Positions 1 to 9,752 of a stretch of 64,000 bases of DNA are shown here, piece after piece. Under the pieces are notes generated by a model, which was not told the origin of the DNA, made no database searches, and was given only the letters and a program-made list of their open reading frames with translations. Numbering within the stretch: the first letter of the stretch is position 1; the number at the start of each line of letters is the position of its first letter. The position numbers and the translations under genes were made by a program. Source of the DNA: Burkholderia pseudomultivorans (GTDB taxonomy: Bacteria > Pseudomonadota > Gammaproteobacteria > Burkholderiales > Burkholderiaceae); the NCBI RefSeq assembly GCF_001718415.1, contig NZ_CP013378.1, positions 806,001-870,000 on the forward strand, written 5' to 3'.

Positions 1-1
1 C

Positions 2-733
2 AGCGAGAAACAGAAGCAGATCCATCGCGGCTCGCAGGCCGGCAGCGCGAATGCCCGCGTGCTGGCGGTCGAGGCGCCGACCGACGTCGCCATCGAGGGC
101 GTGCGCAGTTTGCGCACCGCACTGCAGTTTGCGCTGCTCAACGCGGAAAACAACATCGTGATGGTGACCGGGTCGCGTCCCGAGGTCGGCAAGACGTTCA
201 TCTCGTCGAATCTGTCGGCGGTACTGGCTGCGACCGGGAAGCGCGTCCTGCTGATCGATGCAGACATGCGGCGCGGTGACGTGCACACGTATTTCGGATT
301 GAAGCGGCGGGCAGGCTTGTCCGACGTGATCGGCGGAGCGGAATTCGACCGCATGGTGCTCCGCGACGTGGTGCCCGGACTCGACGTGCTGCCCAACGGC
401 ATGTCGCCTCCGAACCCGTCCGAACTGCTGATGAGCGAACAGTTCCGCGCGCTGCTCGACTACGGCTCGCGTCACTACGACATCGTGATCGTCGATACGC
501 CGCCGGTGCTCGCGGTTACGGACTGCGTGCTGATCGGCAAACACGCGGCGACGACGCTGCTGGTCGTGCGACACGGCTTCCACCCGCTGTCCGAGATCCG
601 GGAGAGCGTGAAGCGGCTCCGGAACGGCGGCGTGATCGTGAAGGGCGCGCTGTTCACCGACGTACCGCAGCGACGGGTCGGCTACGGCACCTACTACGCA
701 GGCTACTACGGATACGAGAGCAACGCAGGGTGA
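2..733 (+). CDS. Wzc/BceF-like tyrosine autokinase, C-terminal kinase domain (5' end outside window)
   Basis: The reading frame is open from the first bases of the window, so only the cytoplasmic kinase domain of a polysaccharide co-polymerase is visible. It carries a Walker A-like P-loop (GSRPEVGKT), a Walker A' (VLLIDADMRRGD) and a Walker B (DIVIVDTPP), the signature of bacterial tyrosine kinases. The tail GYGTYYAGYYGYE holds six tyrosines, the usual autophosphorylation cluster. In this family the kinase cycles between phosphorylated and dephosphorylated states to control chain length and export of Wzy-made polysaccharide at the inner membrane. The gene lies 50 bp upstream of gmd, which supports a role in the EPS cluster that follows. 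The Wzz-like periplasmic domain and transmembrane helices lie before the window. Confidence 0.93.
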   Translation, partial: SEKQKQIHRGSQAGSANARVLAVEAPTDVAIEGVRSLRTALQFALLNAENNIVMVTGSRPEVGKTFISSNLSAVLAATGKRVLLIDADMRRGDVHTYFGLKRRAGLSDVIGGAEFDRMVLRDVVPGLDVLPNGMSPPNPSELLMSEQFRALLDYGSRHYDIVIVDTPPVLAVTDCVLIGKHAATTLLVVRHGFHPLSEIRESVKRLRNGGVIVKGALFTDVPQRRVGYGTYYAGYYGYESNAG

Positions 734-783
734 GGCTTTCCGCTGTCAATCGAAACCATCACGAAACCCGGTAAGGAAACAAC

Positions 784-1902
784 ATGGACCGCAAAGTTGC
801 ATTGATCACAGGCGTAACCGGCCAGGACGGCTCGTATCTTGCCGAGCTGCTGCTGAACAAGGGCTACCACGTGCACGGCATCAAACGCCGCTCGTCGCTC
901 TTCAACACGGATCGCATCGACCACCTGTACCAGGACCCGCACGTGTCCGACGCTCGATTCGTACTGCATCACGGGGACCTGTCGGACTCGACCAGCCTCG
1001 TCAGGATCATCCAGCGCGTACAGCCCGACGAGATCTACAACCTCGCTGCGCAAAGCCATGTCGCCGTGTCTTTCGAGGAGCCCGAGTACACGGCGAACGC
1101 CGACGGCATCGGCGCGCTGCGCATTCTCGAGGCGATCCGCATCCTCGGGCTCGAGAACAAGACGCGGTTCTACCAGGCATCCACGTCGGAACTCTACGGC
1201 CTGGTCCAGGAGATCCCGCAGAAAGAGACGACGCCGTTCTATCCGCGCAGCCCGTACGCGGTGGCGAAGCTGTATGCGTACTGGATCACGGTCAACTATC
1301 GCGAGGCGTACGGCATCTACGCGTGCAACGGCATCCTGTTCAATCACGAGTCGCCGGTGCGGGGCGAGACCTTCGTGACGCGCAAGATCACGCGTGCGAT
1401 CGCCCGTATCGCCGTCGGCCTGCAGGATTGCCTGTACCTCGGCAATCTCTCGGCGCTGCGCGATTGGGGGCATGCGCGGGATTACGTCGAAATGCAATGG
1501 CTGATGCTGCAGCAGCAGCAGCCGGAGGATTTCGTGATCGCCACCGGCGTGCAGTACAGCGTGCGCGACTTCGTGCAGCGCGCAGCAGCCGAGCTCGGCA
1601 TCACGATCCGTTTCGAGGGACATGGCGTCGACGAGGTCGGCGTGGTCGAGGCGATTGACGGCCGGGACAGCAAGATCGCCGTCGGCGACGTGATCGTTCG
1701 CGTCGACCCGCGCTATTTCCGGCCGGCCGAGGTGGAAACGCTGCTGGGGGACCCGACGAAGGCGCATGAAAAGCTCGGCTGGAAGCCCGCGACACCGTTC
1801 GCGCAGCTCGTCAAGGAGATGGTCCAGTCCGATTACCAGGCCGCCAAGCGCGATGCACTGATCAAGCTGGCGGGTTTCAAGGCGTTCGAATACAACGAGT
1901 GA
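784..1902 (+). CDS. gmd: GDP-mannose 4,6-dehydratase
   Basis: This enzyme converts GDP-D-mannose to GDP-4-keto-6-deoxymannose, the precursor of GDP-fucose, GDP-rhamnose and related sugars. The 372-residue length is normal for the family. The N-terminus has the extended-SDR dinucleotide motif GVTGQDG (residues 10-16). The catalytic Tyr158-x3-Lys162 pair lies in SPYAVAK, and the family strings NLAAQSHV and STSELYG are present. A good ribosome binding site (taagga) precedes the ATG. The stop codon lies only 5 bp before the likely fcl ATG, so the two are co-translated and co-transcribed. Together they point to a 6-deoxyhexose in the exported polymer. Confidence 0.97.
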   Translation: MDRKVALITGVTGQDGSYLAELLLNKGYHVHGIKRRSSLFNTDRIDHLYQDPHVSDARFVLHHGDLSDSTSLVRIIQRVQPDEIYNLAAQSHVAVSFEEPEYTANADGIGALRILEAIRILGLENKTRFYQASTSELYGLVQEIPQKETTPFYPRSPYAVAKLYAYWITVNYREAYGIYACNGILFNHESPVRGETFVTRKITRAIARIAVGLQDCLYLGNLSALRDWGHARDYVEMQWLMLQQQQPEDFVIATGVQYSVRDFVQRAAAELGITIRFEGHGVDEVGVVEAIDGRDSKIAVGDVIVRVDPRYFRPAEVETLLGDPTKAHEKLGWKPATPFAQLVKEMVQSDYQAAKRDALIKLAGFKAFEYNE

Positions 1903-1907
1903 GCGCG

Positions 1908-2870
1908 ATGAATACCTCCAAACGAATCTTCGTTGCCGGCCACCGCGGCATGGTCGGCTCAGCGATCGTCCGGCGACTCGCGATGCAGGGGCAGGCGGAT
2001 ATCGTGACGCGGTCGCGGCATGAACTGGACCTGACGGATCAGCATGCGGTCGGCGCGTTCTTTGCCGAGAACGCGATCGACGAGGTCTATCTCGCCGCCG
2101 CGAAGGTCGGCGGGATCTACGCGAACAGCCATTATCCGGCCGACTTCATCTACGAGAACATGATGATGCAGGCCAACGTGATTCACCATGCGTACAAGGC
2201 CGGCGTGAAGCGCCTGCTGTTTCTGGGATCGTCCTGCATCTACCCGAAATTCGCCGAGCAGCCGATACGCGAGGACTACCTGATGACGGGCAAGCTCGAG
2301 CCGACGAACGAGCCTTACGCGATCGCCAAGATTTCGGGCATCAAGATGTGCGAGAGCTACAGCCGGCAGTACGGCGTCGACTATCGCAGCGTCATGCCGA
2401 CCAATCTGTATGGTCCGGGCGACAACTACCATCCTGACAACAGCCACGTGATTCCGGCGCTGTTGCGGCGCTTTCACGAAGCGAAGGTCGACCGGCTGCC
2501 GGCCGTGCGCGTCTGGGGATCCGGCAAGCCGCTCCGCGAATTCCTGTACGTGGACGATCTGGCTGCGGCGTCGGTGCTCGTGATGGACCTGCCTGCCGAC
2601 CAGTATCGGAGGATTACCGGTCCGATGGAGTCCCACATCAATGTCGGCACCGGCGAGGACGTCACGATTGCCGATCTGGCCGCGCTGGTCGCGGACGTCG
2701 TTGGATATTCGGGTGCACTCGAATTCGATGCGTCGAAACCCGACGGTACGCCGCGCAAGCTGCTGGACATTTCGAAGCTCAGGTCCATCGGCTATCGGCC
2801 GGAAATGGCGCTCGGCGACGGTCTGCGGCGCGCGTACGACGACTTCCTGCATTCGGCGCAGCGGAAGTGA
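1908..2870 (+). CDS. fcl: GDP-L-fucose synthase (GDP-4-keto-6-deoxymannose epimerase/reductase)
   Basis: Fcl carries out the 3,5-epimerisation and NADPH reduction that turn the gmd product into GDP-L-fucose. The protein begins [20 protein letters not shown], which aligns with the known N-terminus of the family and decides the ATG at 1908 over an in-frame GTG at 1899. It contains SSCIYPK and the catalytic YAIAK motif. The length of 320 residues is standard. It is followed after 1 bp by the flippase gene, so it sits inside the EPS operon. Close homologues making GDP-6-deoxytalose or GDP-rhamnose would look similar, so the exact sugar is inferred. Confidence 0.93.
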   Translation: MNTSKRIFVAGHRGMVGSAIVRRLAMQGQADIVTRSRHELDLTDQHAVGAFFAENAIDEVYLAAAKVGGIYANSHYPADFIYENMMMQANVIHHAYKAGVKRLLFLGSSCIYPKFAEQPIREDYLMTGKLEPTNEPYAIAKISGIKMCESYSRQYGVDYRSVMPTNLYGPGDNYHPDNSHVIPALLRRFHEAKVDRLPAVRVWGSGKPLREFLYVDDLAAASVLVMDLPADQYRRITGPMESHINVGTGEDVTIADLAALVADVVGYSGALEFDASKPDGTPRKLLDISKLRSIGYRPEMALGDGLRRAYDDFLHSAQRK

Positions 2871-2871
2871 C

Positions 2872-4173
2872 ATGCTCGCCACCCTCAGGAACCAGCTCAG
2901 GAAGGGCACGTTGAGATCGTCGCCGATATTCTCCGGCGTCGTTGCGAACATCTTCAACCAGGGCATCACGGTCATCGTCCAGCTCGCCTCGCTGCCGATA
3001 TTCCTGCATTTCTGGGGGGCGACCCGCTACGGTCAGTGGATCGTCATTTCCGCGGTGCCCGCCTACTTCGCGATGTCGGATATCGGCATCGTATCGGTTG
3101 CAATCAACAAGATCGGCATGCTTCATGCACGCGGCGAGGTGGAGCGCGCGAATGTCACGCTGCAAAGCGCATTCGCGGGCGTGACGGGGCTGCTGCTGTT
3201 CGGAACGCTGATCGGCGCGGCGTTCGTGTTCCTATTCCGGTCGGGTTCGCATGACGAATCCTGGGCGCTGCTGCTGCTGGTCGCGACGGCCTTGCTGAAC
3301 CTGTATTCCGGTCTGTTCGACGCCGCATTCCGCGTGGTCGATCGTTATGCGGCCGGTGTGTTCCTGCTGTCTTTTGCCCGTCTCGGCGAATGGCTGGCGA
3401 CGGTCGCCTGCGTCGCAGCAGGCGGCGGCATCGTCGCGGCGGCCGCCGCCGCATGCGGCGCGCGCGCCGTCATTCAGCTCGCCATCCTGCTCGGCCTGCG
3501 GCGCTCGGACAGCGGTCTGCAGTGGGGGCTGTCAAAGAGTTCGCTTGCGGAGCTGAAATCGCTGGTTCCGCAAGGTGCTGCATTCCTCGGCTTCCCGCTC
3601 GGCAATGCGTTGAGCATTCAGGGCATGACGCTGGTCGTCGGGCATTTCATCGGCATGCGCGAGGTTGTCGTGTTCAACGCGTATCGCACGCTGTCGCGGT
3701 CGATCACGCAGCTCATCACGACGGTCAGCCGCGCGGTCTGGCCGCGTTTCTCGAGCCTGTACGCGCGCGGCCAGCATCGCGAAGCGACGGAGCTGCGCAG
3801 GAAGGCCGAGCGCACTGTCGCGTTCGCCGCGGTGGCGACGTTCGTGCTGCTGATCGCGGTCAGCCGTCCGCTGATCGACTTCTGGGGGCGCGGCAAGCTG
3901 CCGTACCAGCCGCTCGTGCTTGTCTGTCTGCTGTTCGTCGCCGTCGTGACGTCGCTGTATCAGGTGAAGCTGGTTGCGCTGATGTCGACGAACCGGCATA
4001 CGGGCGTGTCGGTTCAGTTCTGCGCCATTTCTGCCGTTGCAGTAGGCGTCGGCTGGGCGTTGTCCGCCATCGTCGGGATGACGGGGCCGGTCGCGGCCGT
4101 CGTGGTCGCGGAAATCGCCATTTTCGTGTCCGTCACGCGCGCGTTTCGCGGCATGACACCGGGAGGGATCTAG
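2872..4173 (+). CDS. Wzx-type oligosaccharide flippase (MOP/PST family)
   Basis: A 433-residue, highly hydrophobic protein with about 12 predicted membrane segments and the N-terminal pattern of polysaccharide translocases (SGVVANIFNQGITVIVQL, then FWGATRYGQWIV). Members flip undecaprenyl-diphosphate-linked repeat units from the cytoplasmic to the periplasmic face of the inner membrane. The ATG at 2872 is 1 bp after the fcl stop and removes a long spurious N-terminal extension that would overlap fcl. Position between nucleotide-sugar genes and the polymerase fits Wzx. Lipid III flippases and teichuronic exporters share the fold, but context argues against them. Confidence 0.88.
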   Translation: MLATLRNQLRKGTLRSSPIFSGVVANIFNQGITVIVQLASLPIFLHFWGATRYGQWIVISAVPAYFAMSDIGIVSVAINKIGMLHARGEVERANVTLQSAFAGVTGLLLFGTLIGAAFVFLFRSGSHDESWALLLLVATALLNLYSGLFDAAFRVVDRYAAGVFLLSFARLGEWLATVACVAAGGGIVAAAAAACGARAVIQLAILLGLRRSDSGLQWGLSKSSLAELKSLVPQGAAFLGFPLGNALSIQGMTLVVGHFIGMREVVVFNAYRTLSRSITQLITTVSRAVWPRFSSLYARGQHREATELRRKAERTVAFAAVATFVLLIAVSRPLIDFWGRGKLPYQPLVLVCLLFVAVVTSLYQVKLVALMSTNRHTGVSVQFCAISAVAVGVGWALSAIVGMTGPVAAVVVAEIAIFVSVTRAFRGMTPGGI

Positions 4174-4177
4174 CGCA

Positions 4178-4801
4178 ATGAAATATTTGTGGATCCATCG
4201 GGAGCGCCCGCGCCCCGGATCGCGCCGCTGGTGGGTGGTCTGGGTCAAGCGCGCGCTGATGTTGCGCAGACTGGTCCGGCTTGCGCTGATCCAGGCGCGC
4301 CTGCGCGCGAAAGGCGTCAAGATCGGCGAACTGTCGGTGTTGTACCGCTTCAGGATCCAAGGCTCGCCGGCCAGGATCAGCATCGGCTCGCACAGCTTCG
4401 TGTCCGAGGATGTGACGATGGCTGCGCACGACCGGATCACCATCGGATCCCGCGTGGTGATCAACGACGGGGTCAATATCCTCACGGCCTCGCATGCGCT
4501 CGGCGATCCGCACTGGCGCATGTATTCGCGCGAAGTCAGGATCGACGATTACGCATGGATCGCGACCAACGCAACGATTCTTCCCGGCGTCCATATCGGG
4601 ACCGGCGCGGTGGTCGGGGCGGGCGCCGTCGTGCGCTCGGACGTCGCGCCCTACGCGGTCGTCGTCGGTAATCCCGCGGCGCCGGTCGCCAGAACACGGG
4701 TTCGGACGCTGGCATACGACCCGGCGCTGTTCAGTGCGCCCTTCGAGGCGTGGGTAGGGGCCAACAATCAGACGAAGCTGGAAGGCGAGTATGGGAAATG
4801 A
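4178..4801 (+). CDS. Left-handed beta-helix (hexapeptide) acyltransferase
   Basis: A 207-residue protein whose central part repeats the hexapeptide pattern (for example RISIGSHSFVSED, ITIGSRVVINDG, IGTGAVVGAGAVV), which forms the left-handed beta helix of LpxA/WcaF-type acetyltransferases. Members use acetyl-CoA to O-acetylate sugars of repeat units on the cytoplasmic side. It starts 4 bp after wzx, and its 3' end overlaps the next gene by 11 bp, so it is translationally coupled in the EPS operon. The N-terminal 50 residues are basic and poorly conserved. The donor could be another acyl-CoA. Confidence 0.87.
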   Translation: MKYLWIHRERPRPGSRRWWVVWVKRALMLRRLVRLALIQARLRAKGVKIGELSVLYRFRIQGSPARISIGSHSFVSEDVTMAAHDRITIGSRVVINDGVNILTASHALGDPHWRMYSREVRIDDYAWIATNATILPGVHIGTGAVVGAGAVVRSDVAPYAVVVGNPAAPVARTRVRTLAYDPALFSAPFEAWVGANNQTKLEGEYGK

Positions 4802-5999
4802 GGTTCTGGTGGCCCATCCGTACAAGCATCACGCGTTCGAGCTGGGCGCGGCGATCGCGGAATCCGGTCGACCCGTGCAGTTCATCACGCCGTTCTACAG
4901 GAAGGGATTGACGGCGTGGCTGGCGCGGCTTCCGCTGAATGCCGGCCGTCGCGCGGCCGGCTACGCCCATCCGGGGCTGCCCGCGTCGAGCGTGCATTGC
5001 CCGCTCCCGGCGACGCTGCTGCGTGCCACGCTGGGCGCGACCCGGCCCGCCGCCTTTCGCGATGCATTCGACCGGATGACCGCGCGTTACGTTTCGGCGT
5101 CCGCCGGACGATTCTCGTGGCTGGTCACGCTGCAGGACTACATGCCGCGCACGGTCGACGCTGCGGTGCAGGCGGGCATCAGGATCTGGTCCGACCAGAT
5201 CCTGAACCAGACCGACGATGCAATGGCGCGCATCGCTGCCCACCACCGCACGCTCGGACTGCCGGTTCCCGAACACGACGAATCGAGGAACGACGCAATC
5301 CTGCGTCACGCGCAGGTGGTCACGGTGCCGTCGACGTACTACGAGCATTCGCTGCTGAAAGGCGGCATTACGTCCGCCGATATCTACAAGATTCCGTACG
5401 GCGCGTTCTTTGCGTCGCATACGACGGCTCGCGAGACTGTCGCTCGCGAGCGGCGCGAGTTCCGCATCGTCGCGCGCGCCAACACGATCCGCAAGGGCGG
5501 ACACCTGCTGCTGTCCGCGATCGAGTCCTGGGGCGATCGGTGGGTCGCGGCGCTCGGCGGCGAGACCTTGCGGGTCAGCGTGCTGGGTGAACTCGCGCCT
5601 GCCCTCGTCGCCCAGCTGGGCACGCTCGCCATCCCGCCAGACGTGACGATCACCCACGGCACGATTCCGCATGCGCGCGTCGGCGAACTCTACGGGAATG
5701 CGGATCTGTTCGTGATGCCGTCGCTGTCCGAGTCGCTGTCGCTCGCCTGTCTCGAGGCACTGAGCTTCGGCCTGCCGCTCGTCGTGACGCCCTATACGGG
5801 AATCGAGGACATTGCCGGCGTGTGCGGGTTCATGGTCGACGACAGCGTGGACAGTCTCGGTGCCGGCATTCTCGAGGCAATCGAGTCGCGTCCGCAGTTT
5901 GCCGCGATGCGGGCGCGCGGGCAGGAGCTCGTGCGGGACGTCTACAACTGGCAGCGCTACCGGCGGTTGATGAAAGACATGATCGAAGCGAGGCTGTGA
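4791..5999 (+). CDS. Glycosyltransferase, GT4/GT-B family
   Basis: A 402-residue GT-B glycosyltransferase. The C-terminal half carries the family EX7E pattern in SLSESLSLACLEALSFGLPLV and a typical donor-site Rossmann region (FRIVARANTIRKGGHLLL). The N-terminal half (VLVAHPYKHHAFELGAAI) is the acceptor domain and is more divergent. It probably adds one sugar to the lipid-linked repeat unit. The start overlaps the acetyltransferase end, and its TGA overlaps the ATG of the polymerase by one base, both signs of tight coupling. Donor and acceptor cannot be read from the sequence. Confidence 0.88.
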   Translation: MGNEVLVAHPYKHHAFELGAAIAESGRPVQFITPFYRKGLTAWLARLPLNAGRRAAGYAHPGLPASSVHCPLPATLLRATLGATRPAAFRDAFDRMTARYVSASAGRFSWLVTLQDYMPRTVDAAVQAGIRIWSDQILNQTDDAMARIAAHHRTLGLPVPEHDESRNDAILRHAQVVTVPSTYYEHSLLKGGITSADIYKIPYGAFFASHTTARETVARERREFRIVARANTIRKGGHLLLSAIESWGDRWVAALGGETLRVSVLGELAPALVAQLGTLAIPPDVTITHGTIPHARVGELYGNADLFVMPSLSESLSLACLEALSFGLPLVVTPYTGIEDIAGVCGFMVDDSVDSLGAGILEAIESRPQFAAMRARGQELVRDVYNWQRYRRLMKDMIEARL

Positions 6000-7360
6000 T
6001 GCGGCAGTCCCATTACTTTGCGTATATCGTCGCGGCGTTGTTCATCGTCGGGATGGCGCAGTATGCGCCGCTGGCGATCGATTCGATCGTGCGCGGCAAT
6101 GTTCAGCTATGGACGGTCGATTCCGGCGCGCTGGACGGCGCAGGCCCGACCCGCTATCTGAAGGACCTGTTCGTGTTCGGGTTCGGCGCCTATTGGCCGA
6201 TCGCAATCTTCCGGAGAAGGCAGACCGGCGAGATCTCCGAGATCTGCACGTTCTACTTCATCTGGATCGCCACGATCGTGTCGATCGGTCTGATTGCATT
6301 CGTCGCCGAGCTGAGCCCGGCGCTTTTCCTGCCGGCAGGCATTCGCTGGGTGATGCTGCTGCATTGTTCGTTCGGCCTGTTCCTGTTCTCGAAGGACTTT
6401 CCGCAGGCGCCGGCGGTGCAGCGCAGGCTGATCATCCTGCTGCTGGTATTCAGCGTGCTGAACGTCTATGTCGCCAACAAGCAGGCGTCGCTCGGCGCTT
6501 CGCTGTCCCACGTCGTGCTGGTGCAGGGGCGCGTCACGGGAGTGTTCAGCAACGCGGGAATTGCGGGGATGTTCGGTCTTGCGCTCGCGATCTTCAGCGT
6601 GCTGCTCGATCGCGCGCGCGGGTGGCAGCGTATTGCGCTGATCACGTCGGCGTTCATGACCGCGCTGCTGTCGGGTACGCGCTTTGCCGTGATCTCGATC
6701 GCGCTGCTGGCGGCGGTGCTGTGCTGGGAACTGATCGCGAACGGCGCCGAGCGTAGCCGCAAGATGCTTCTCACGGTGTTCATCATCCCGTTCGCGCTGG
6801 CGGCTGCCGCAGCCGGCTACGTGTCGCTGATGGCGGCGGCGGGGCGCGGCGACATCGTCGGCTCGCAGCTGGAGAAGGGCGGGCGAATCTCCAACGCGGT
6901 GACGACGCTGTCGGACCTGGAGAATGCGGACCTCGACGAGCTGTTCGTCGGACGCGGTCTGGGTGTCGGAACCAATACCGCGGTTGGCTATCTGCAGGCA
7001 AGCGGTGTCGATCCGAAGCAGTTCCGCTTCAACTGGCTGATCGACAACGCATTCATCACGCTGATCTTCCAGACCGGCATCGCAGGCTTGCTGGTGTTTG
7101 CGGGCGGCATGTTCGCCTTTCTGAGCAAGGTCAGACCACGCTGGAATCGCCACTTGAAGGCGCGATACTGGGCATTGCTCGTTATCACGCTGGTGACGTT
7201 CAACGGCGGGAATGTCCTCGAACACTATTTCCTGCTGACGTCGTTCTTCGTCGGTTTCGGCACGCTCTTCTGGCGGGATCGCCGCGAGGCGCGCACGGTG
7301 ACGGCCGTGTCGGCCCGTCGCATTCCTCGCACGTTGATGGCGGGCGAGGCGGGCCAGTGA
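5999..7360 (+). CDS. Wzy-like O-antigen/EPS polymerase
   Basis: A 453-residue integral membrane protein with about ten hydrophobic helices and a long periplasmic loop near the C-terminal third, between ISNAVTTLSDLENADLDELF and FRFNWLIDNAFIT, the layout of O-antigen ligase/polymerase (Wzy_C-like) proteins. The string VTGVFSNAGIAGMFGLALAI resembles the first conserved block of the family. Wzy joins repeat units at the reducing end in the periplasm. The start ATG overlaps the upstream stop (TGATG). Primary sequence is poorly conserved in this family, so the call rests on topology and neighbours: flippase, kinase and glycosyltransferases. Confidence 0.82.
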   Translation: MRQSHYFAYIVAALFIVGMAQYAPLAIDSIVRGNVQLWTVDSGALDGAGPTRYLKDLFVFGFGAYWPIAIFRRRQTGEISEICTFYFIWIATIVSIGLIAFVAELSPALFLPAGIRWVMLLHCSFGLFLFSKDFPQAPAVQRRLIILLLVFSVLNVYVANKQASLGASLSHVVLVQGRVTGVFSNAGIAGMFGLALAIFSVLLDRARGWQRIALITSAFMTALLSGTRFAVISIALLAAVLCWELIANGAERSRKMLLTVFIIPFALAAAAAGYVSLMAAAGRGDIVGSQLEKGGRISNAVTTLSDLENADLDELFVGRGLGVGTNTAVGYLQASGVDPKQFRFNWLIDNAFITLIFQTGIAGLLVFAGGMFAFLSKVRPRWNRHLKARYWALLVITLVTFNGGNVLEHYFLLTSFFVGFGTLFWRDRREARTVTAVSARRIPRTLMAGEAGQ

Positions 7361-7394
7361 CGAGCGTGACGTTCAATCGACGGAAACCGAAACC

Positions 7395-8549
7395 ATGATC
7401 GTATTCATCGCGGCCTACAGCCCGCCCGACCGGATCGCGCACACCAGTCTGGGGGCGGTCAGGAAGATCGAGTTCTTCCTCGGATTGCTGGCGCGCATGT
7501 CGCGCGACGTGCTGCTGGTCAATACCGCACACAACGAAAGCACCTGGCGGAAACGGCATGTGCGCGAATGGACGCTGGCCGGGTCGCGCATCCGCGAGTT
7601 GTCGCTGCGCACTTATCCGTCTCGACCGGTCGGAAAAATGCTCAATCTGCTGGAGGTGAATGCCGTCGCCCGCGAGATCGGCCAGCACGGCAAACCGTCG
7701 CTGATATGGATATACAACCCTTACGCGCTCGAGTCGCTGCTTGCACGGGCGCTGCGCACTCGATACGGGAAGGGCGTGGTGCTGGAATTCGAGGACTGGA
7801 TGCTCGCGAGGCGTGCGATGCATCCGAAATCGACGCTCGACTGGATGGCGTGGCGCTACGCGTTGCCGAAGCCGTCGCTGTGTCTTGCCGTCAACAAGAC
7901 GTTGCAGAACCGCGAAGCCGCGCGCAGCGGCTGTCCGACGATGCTGTGTCCGGGCGTGGTCTCAAGGAAATTGACGATCGCGTGCGCGCAGCGCGAGCCG
8001 TTTTCCGGCACGACGAGCGGGAAGACCGTCGTCGGCTATTTCGGCAGTCTCAACGCGGAGAAGGGCGCGGAGAAGGTACTGGCGCTGGCGGAACACGCCG
8101 ATCCCGCGTTCGAGATTCATGTGTGCGGAGCCGGCCCGCTGTCCGGCGCGTTCGAAGCAGCTGCACGGCGCTCGAACCTGCTGACCTTCCATGGCGTGCT
8201 CCCCGAGGAACGGTTGTTTGAACGGATCGCCGCATGCGATGTATTGCTGAATCTCCACAGTCCGATCGAGAAGATGGGCAGCGGCGTGTTTCCGTTCAAG
8301 GTCATCGAGTATGTGGCGTCGGGCCGGCTGGTGCTGTCGACGTCGCTGCCGGACATCGGTATCGGCGAGATTACGGGCGCACTGCAGGTTGTCGGACACG
8401 ATCTTGCGTCGATCCTCGAATTGCTGAAAGACGCGGCCGCGCGGTACCGCGACAACCGGGCCAGTATCGACCGGGCGCGAACCGTCGCCGAGACGATGTT
8501 CGGCGAACGCGGGATGGAAGACGCCGTCCGGCGCTTGCTGGACGCGTAG
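7395..8549 (+). CDS. Glycosyltransferase, GT4-like
   Basis: A 384-residue GT-B glycosyltransferase. The C-terminal donor domain has GYFGSLNAEKGAEKVLALAE, CGAGPLSGAFEAAAR and an EX7E-like region around IEKMGSGVFPFKVIEYVASG, which is the phosphate/ribose binding part of GT4 enzymes. The N-terminal domain contains LIWIYNPYALESLLA. It lies 34 bp after wzy on the same strand. It is expected to extend the repeat unit on the cytoplasmic face of the membrane. Sugar specificity is unknown. Confidence 0.86.
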   Translation: MIVFIAAYSPPDRIAHTSLGAVRKIEFFLGLLARMSRDVLLVNTAHNESTWRKRHVREWTLAGSRIRELSLRTYPSRPVGKMLNLLEVNAVAREIGQHGKPSLIWIYNPYALESLLARALRTRYGKGVVLEFEDWMLARRAMHPKSTLDWMAWRYALPKPSLCLAVNKTLQNREAARSGCPTMLCPGVVSRKLTIACAQREPFSGTTSGKTVVGYFGSLNAEKGAEKVLALAEHADPAFEIHVCGAGPLSGAFEAAARRSNLLTFHGVLPEERLFERIAACDVLLNLHSPIEKMGSGVFPFKVIEYVASGRLVLSTSLPDIGIGEITGALQVVGHDLASILELLKDAAARYRDNRASIDRARTVAETMFGERGMEDAVRRLLDA

Positions 8550-8575
8550 CGGCTGCCGTGGAACTCTGATACGCG

Positions 8576-9739
8576 ATGATGAATCGAGGTGAGCGATTGA
8601 GGCTTCTTCACGTTATTTCGTCGGTCGACGCGACCGGGGGCGGGCCGATCGAAGGCGTCACGCGCCTGGCCGCGCAACTGAAACTGCTGGGGCACAGCAT
8701 CGACATCGCCTGTCTGGACGACGATGAGCGGAATGCGCCGCGAAATGGTCCATTCGGTCGCGTGGTCCGACTGGGAAAGGGCAAGGGAAAATACGGCTTC
8801 AATCCGAAGCTGACCCGATGGCTCGAAGCGCATGCGTCGGAATACGACGCGGTCGTGGTAAACGGCCTGTGGCAGTTTCACGGCGCCGCGGTGCGGGCCG
8901 CGTTGCGTCACCGTCCGGTCCCGTATTTCGTCTATTCGCACGGCATGCTCGACCCGTGGTTCAACAAGGCCTATCCGGTCAAGTACCTGAAGAAGCTGCT
9001 GTATTGGCTCGTGATCGAGCGCCGCGTCGTGAACCACGCCAAGTCGATCGTCTTCACCAGCGAGACCGAGCGCATGCTCGCGCGTACGTCGTTTCCGCTA
9101 TACCGGGCAAACGAAGCGGTAACGGTCTATGGCACCGCGCCGCCACCGACGGCATCCGCCCAAGCCGCGCCCGAACCGGAACCGGCGGCGGACCCGCGCA
9201 AGATCATTCTGTTTCTGGGCCGCATCCACGAAAAGAAGGGCTGCGATCTGCTGATCGCCGCATTCGCGGCGCTGGGCGCGTTGCAACGCGAGTATCGGCT
9301 CGTGATCGCCGGGCCTGACGAAAGCGGCCTGGTGGAGCGGCTGCGCGGCGAAACCGTCCGTCTCGGAATCGAACAGGACGTCACGTGGGCGGGCATGGTC
9401 AAGGGCGACGACAAGTGGAACCTGATGCGCTCTGCCGACGTGTTCTGCCTGCCGTCGCATCAGGAGAACTTCGGCATTGCCGTGGCCGAGGCGCTGGGAT
9501 GCGGCGTGCCGGTATTGATTACGGACAAGGTCAATATCTGGCGCGAGATCGTCGAATACGGCGCAGGGTACGCGGCAAGCGATACGGTCGATGGCGTGAC
9601 GGAGGTGCTTCGCAACTGGTTGCACACGACGGCGGAAGCCAAGGAACGGATGCGGGAACGAGCGCTCGCATGCTTCAACGAGAAGTTCCATATCGAACAG
9701 GTCGCATTGAGCTATTTGCGGATTGTCGGCGGGCAATAG
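8576..9739 (+). CDS. Glycosyltransferase, GT4 family
   Basis: A 387-residue GT4 enzyme. The acceptor domain begins LRLLHVISSVDATGGGPIEGV, with the GGGP loop common to WcaC/WcaL-type transferases, and contains YFVYSHGMLDPWF. The donor domain has LFLGRIHEKKGCDLLI and the EX7E stretch ENFGIAVAEALGCGVPVL. It is 26 bp downstream of another glycosyltransferase and 13 bp upstream of the secreted protein gene, in the same transcription unit. The HGMLDPW string is frequent in fucosyl- and mannosyl-transferases of EPS clusters, but donor identity is inference only. Confidence 0.9.
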   Translation: MMNRGERLRLLHVISSVDATGGGPIEGVTRLAAQLKLLGHSIDIACLDDDERNAPRNGPFGRVVRLGKGKGKYGFNPKLTRWLEAHASEYDAVVVNGLWQFHGAAVRAALRHRPVPYFVYSHGMLDPWFNKAYPVKYLKKLLYWLVIERRVVNHAKSIVFTSETERMLARTSFPLYRANEAVTVYGTAPPPTASAQAAPEPEPAADPRKIILFLGRIHEKKGCDLLIAAFAALGALQREYRLVIAGPDESGLVERLRGETVRLGIEQDVTWAGMVKGDDKWNLMRSADVFCLPSHQENFGIAVAEALGCGVPVLITDKVNIWREIVEYGAGYAASDTVDGVTEVLRNWLHTTAEAKERMRERALACFNEKFHIEQVALSYLRIVGGQ

Positions 9740-9752
9740 GAGACGCGACGGA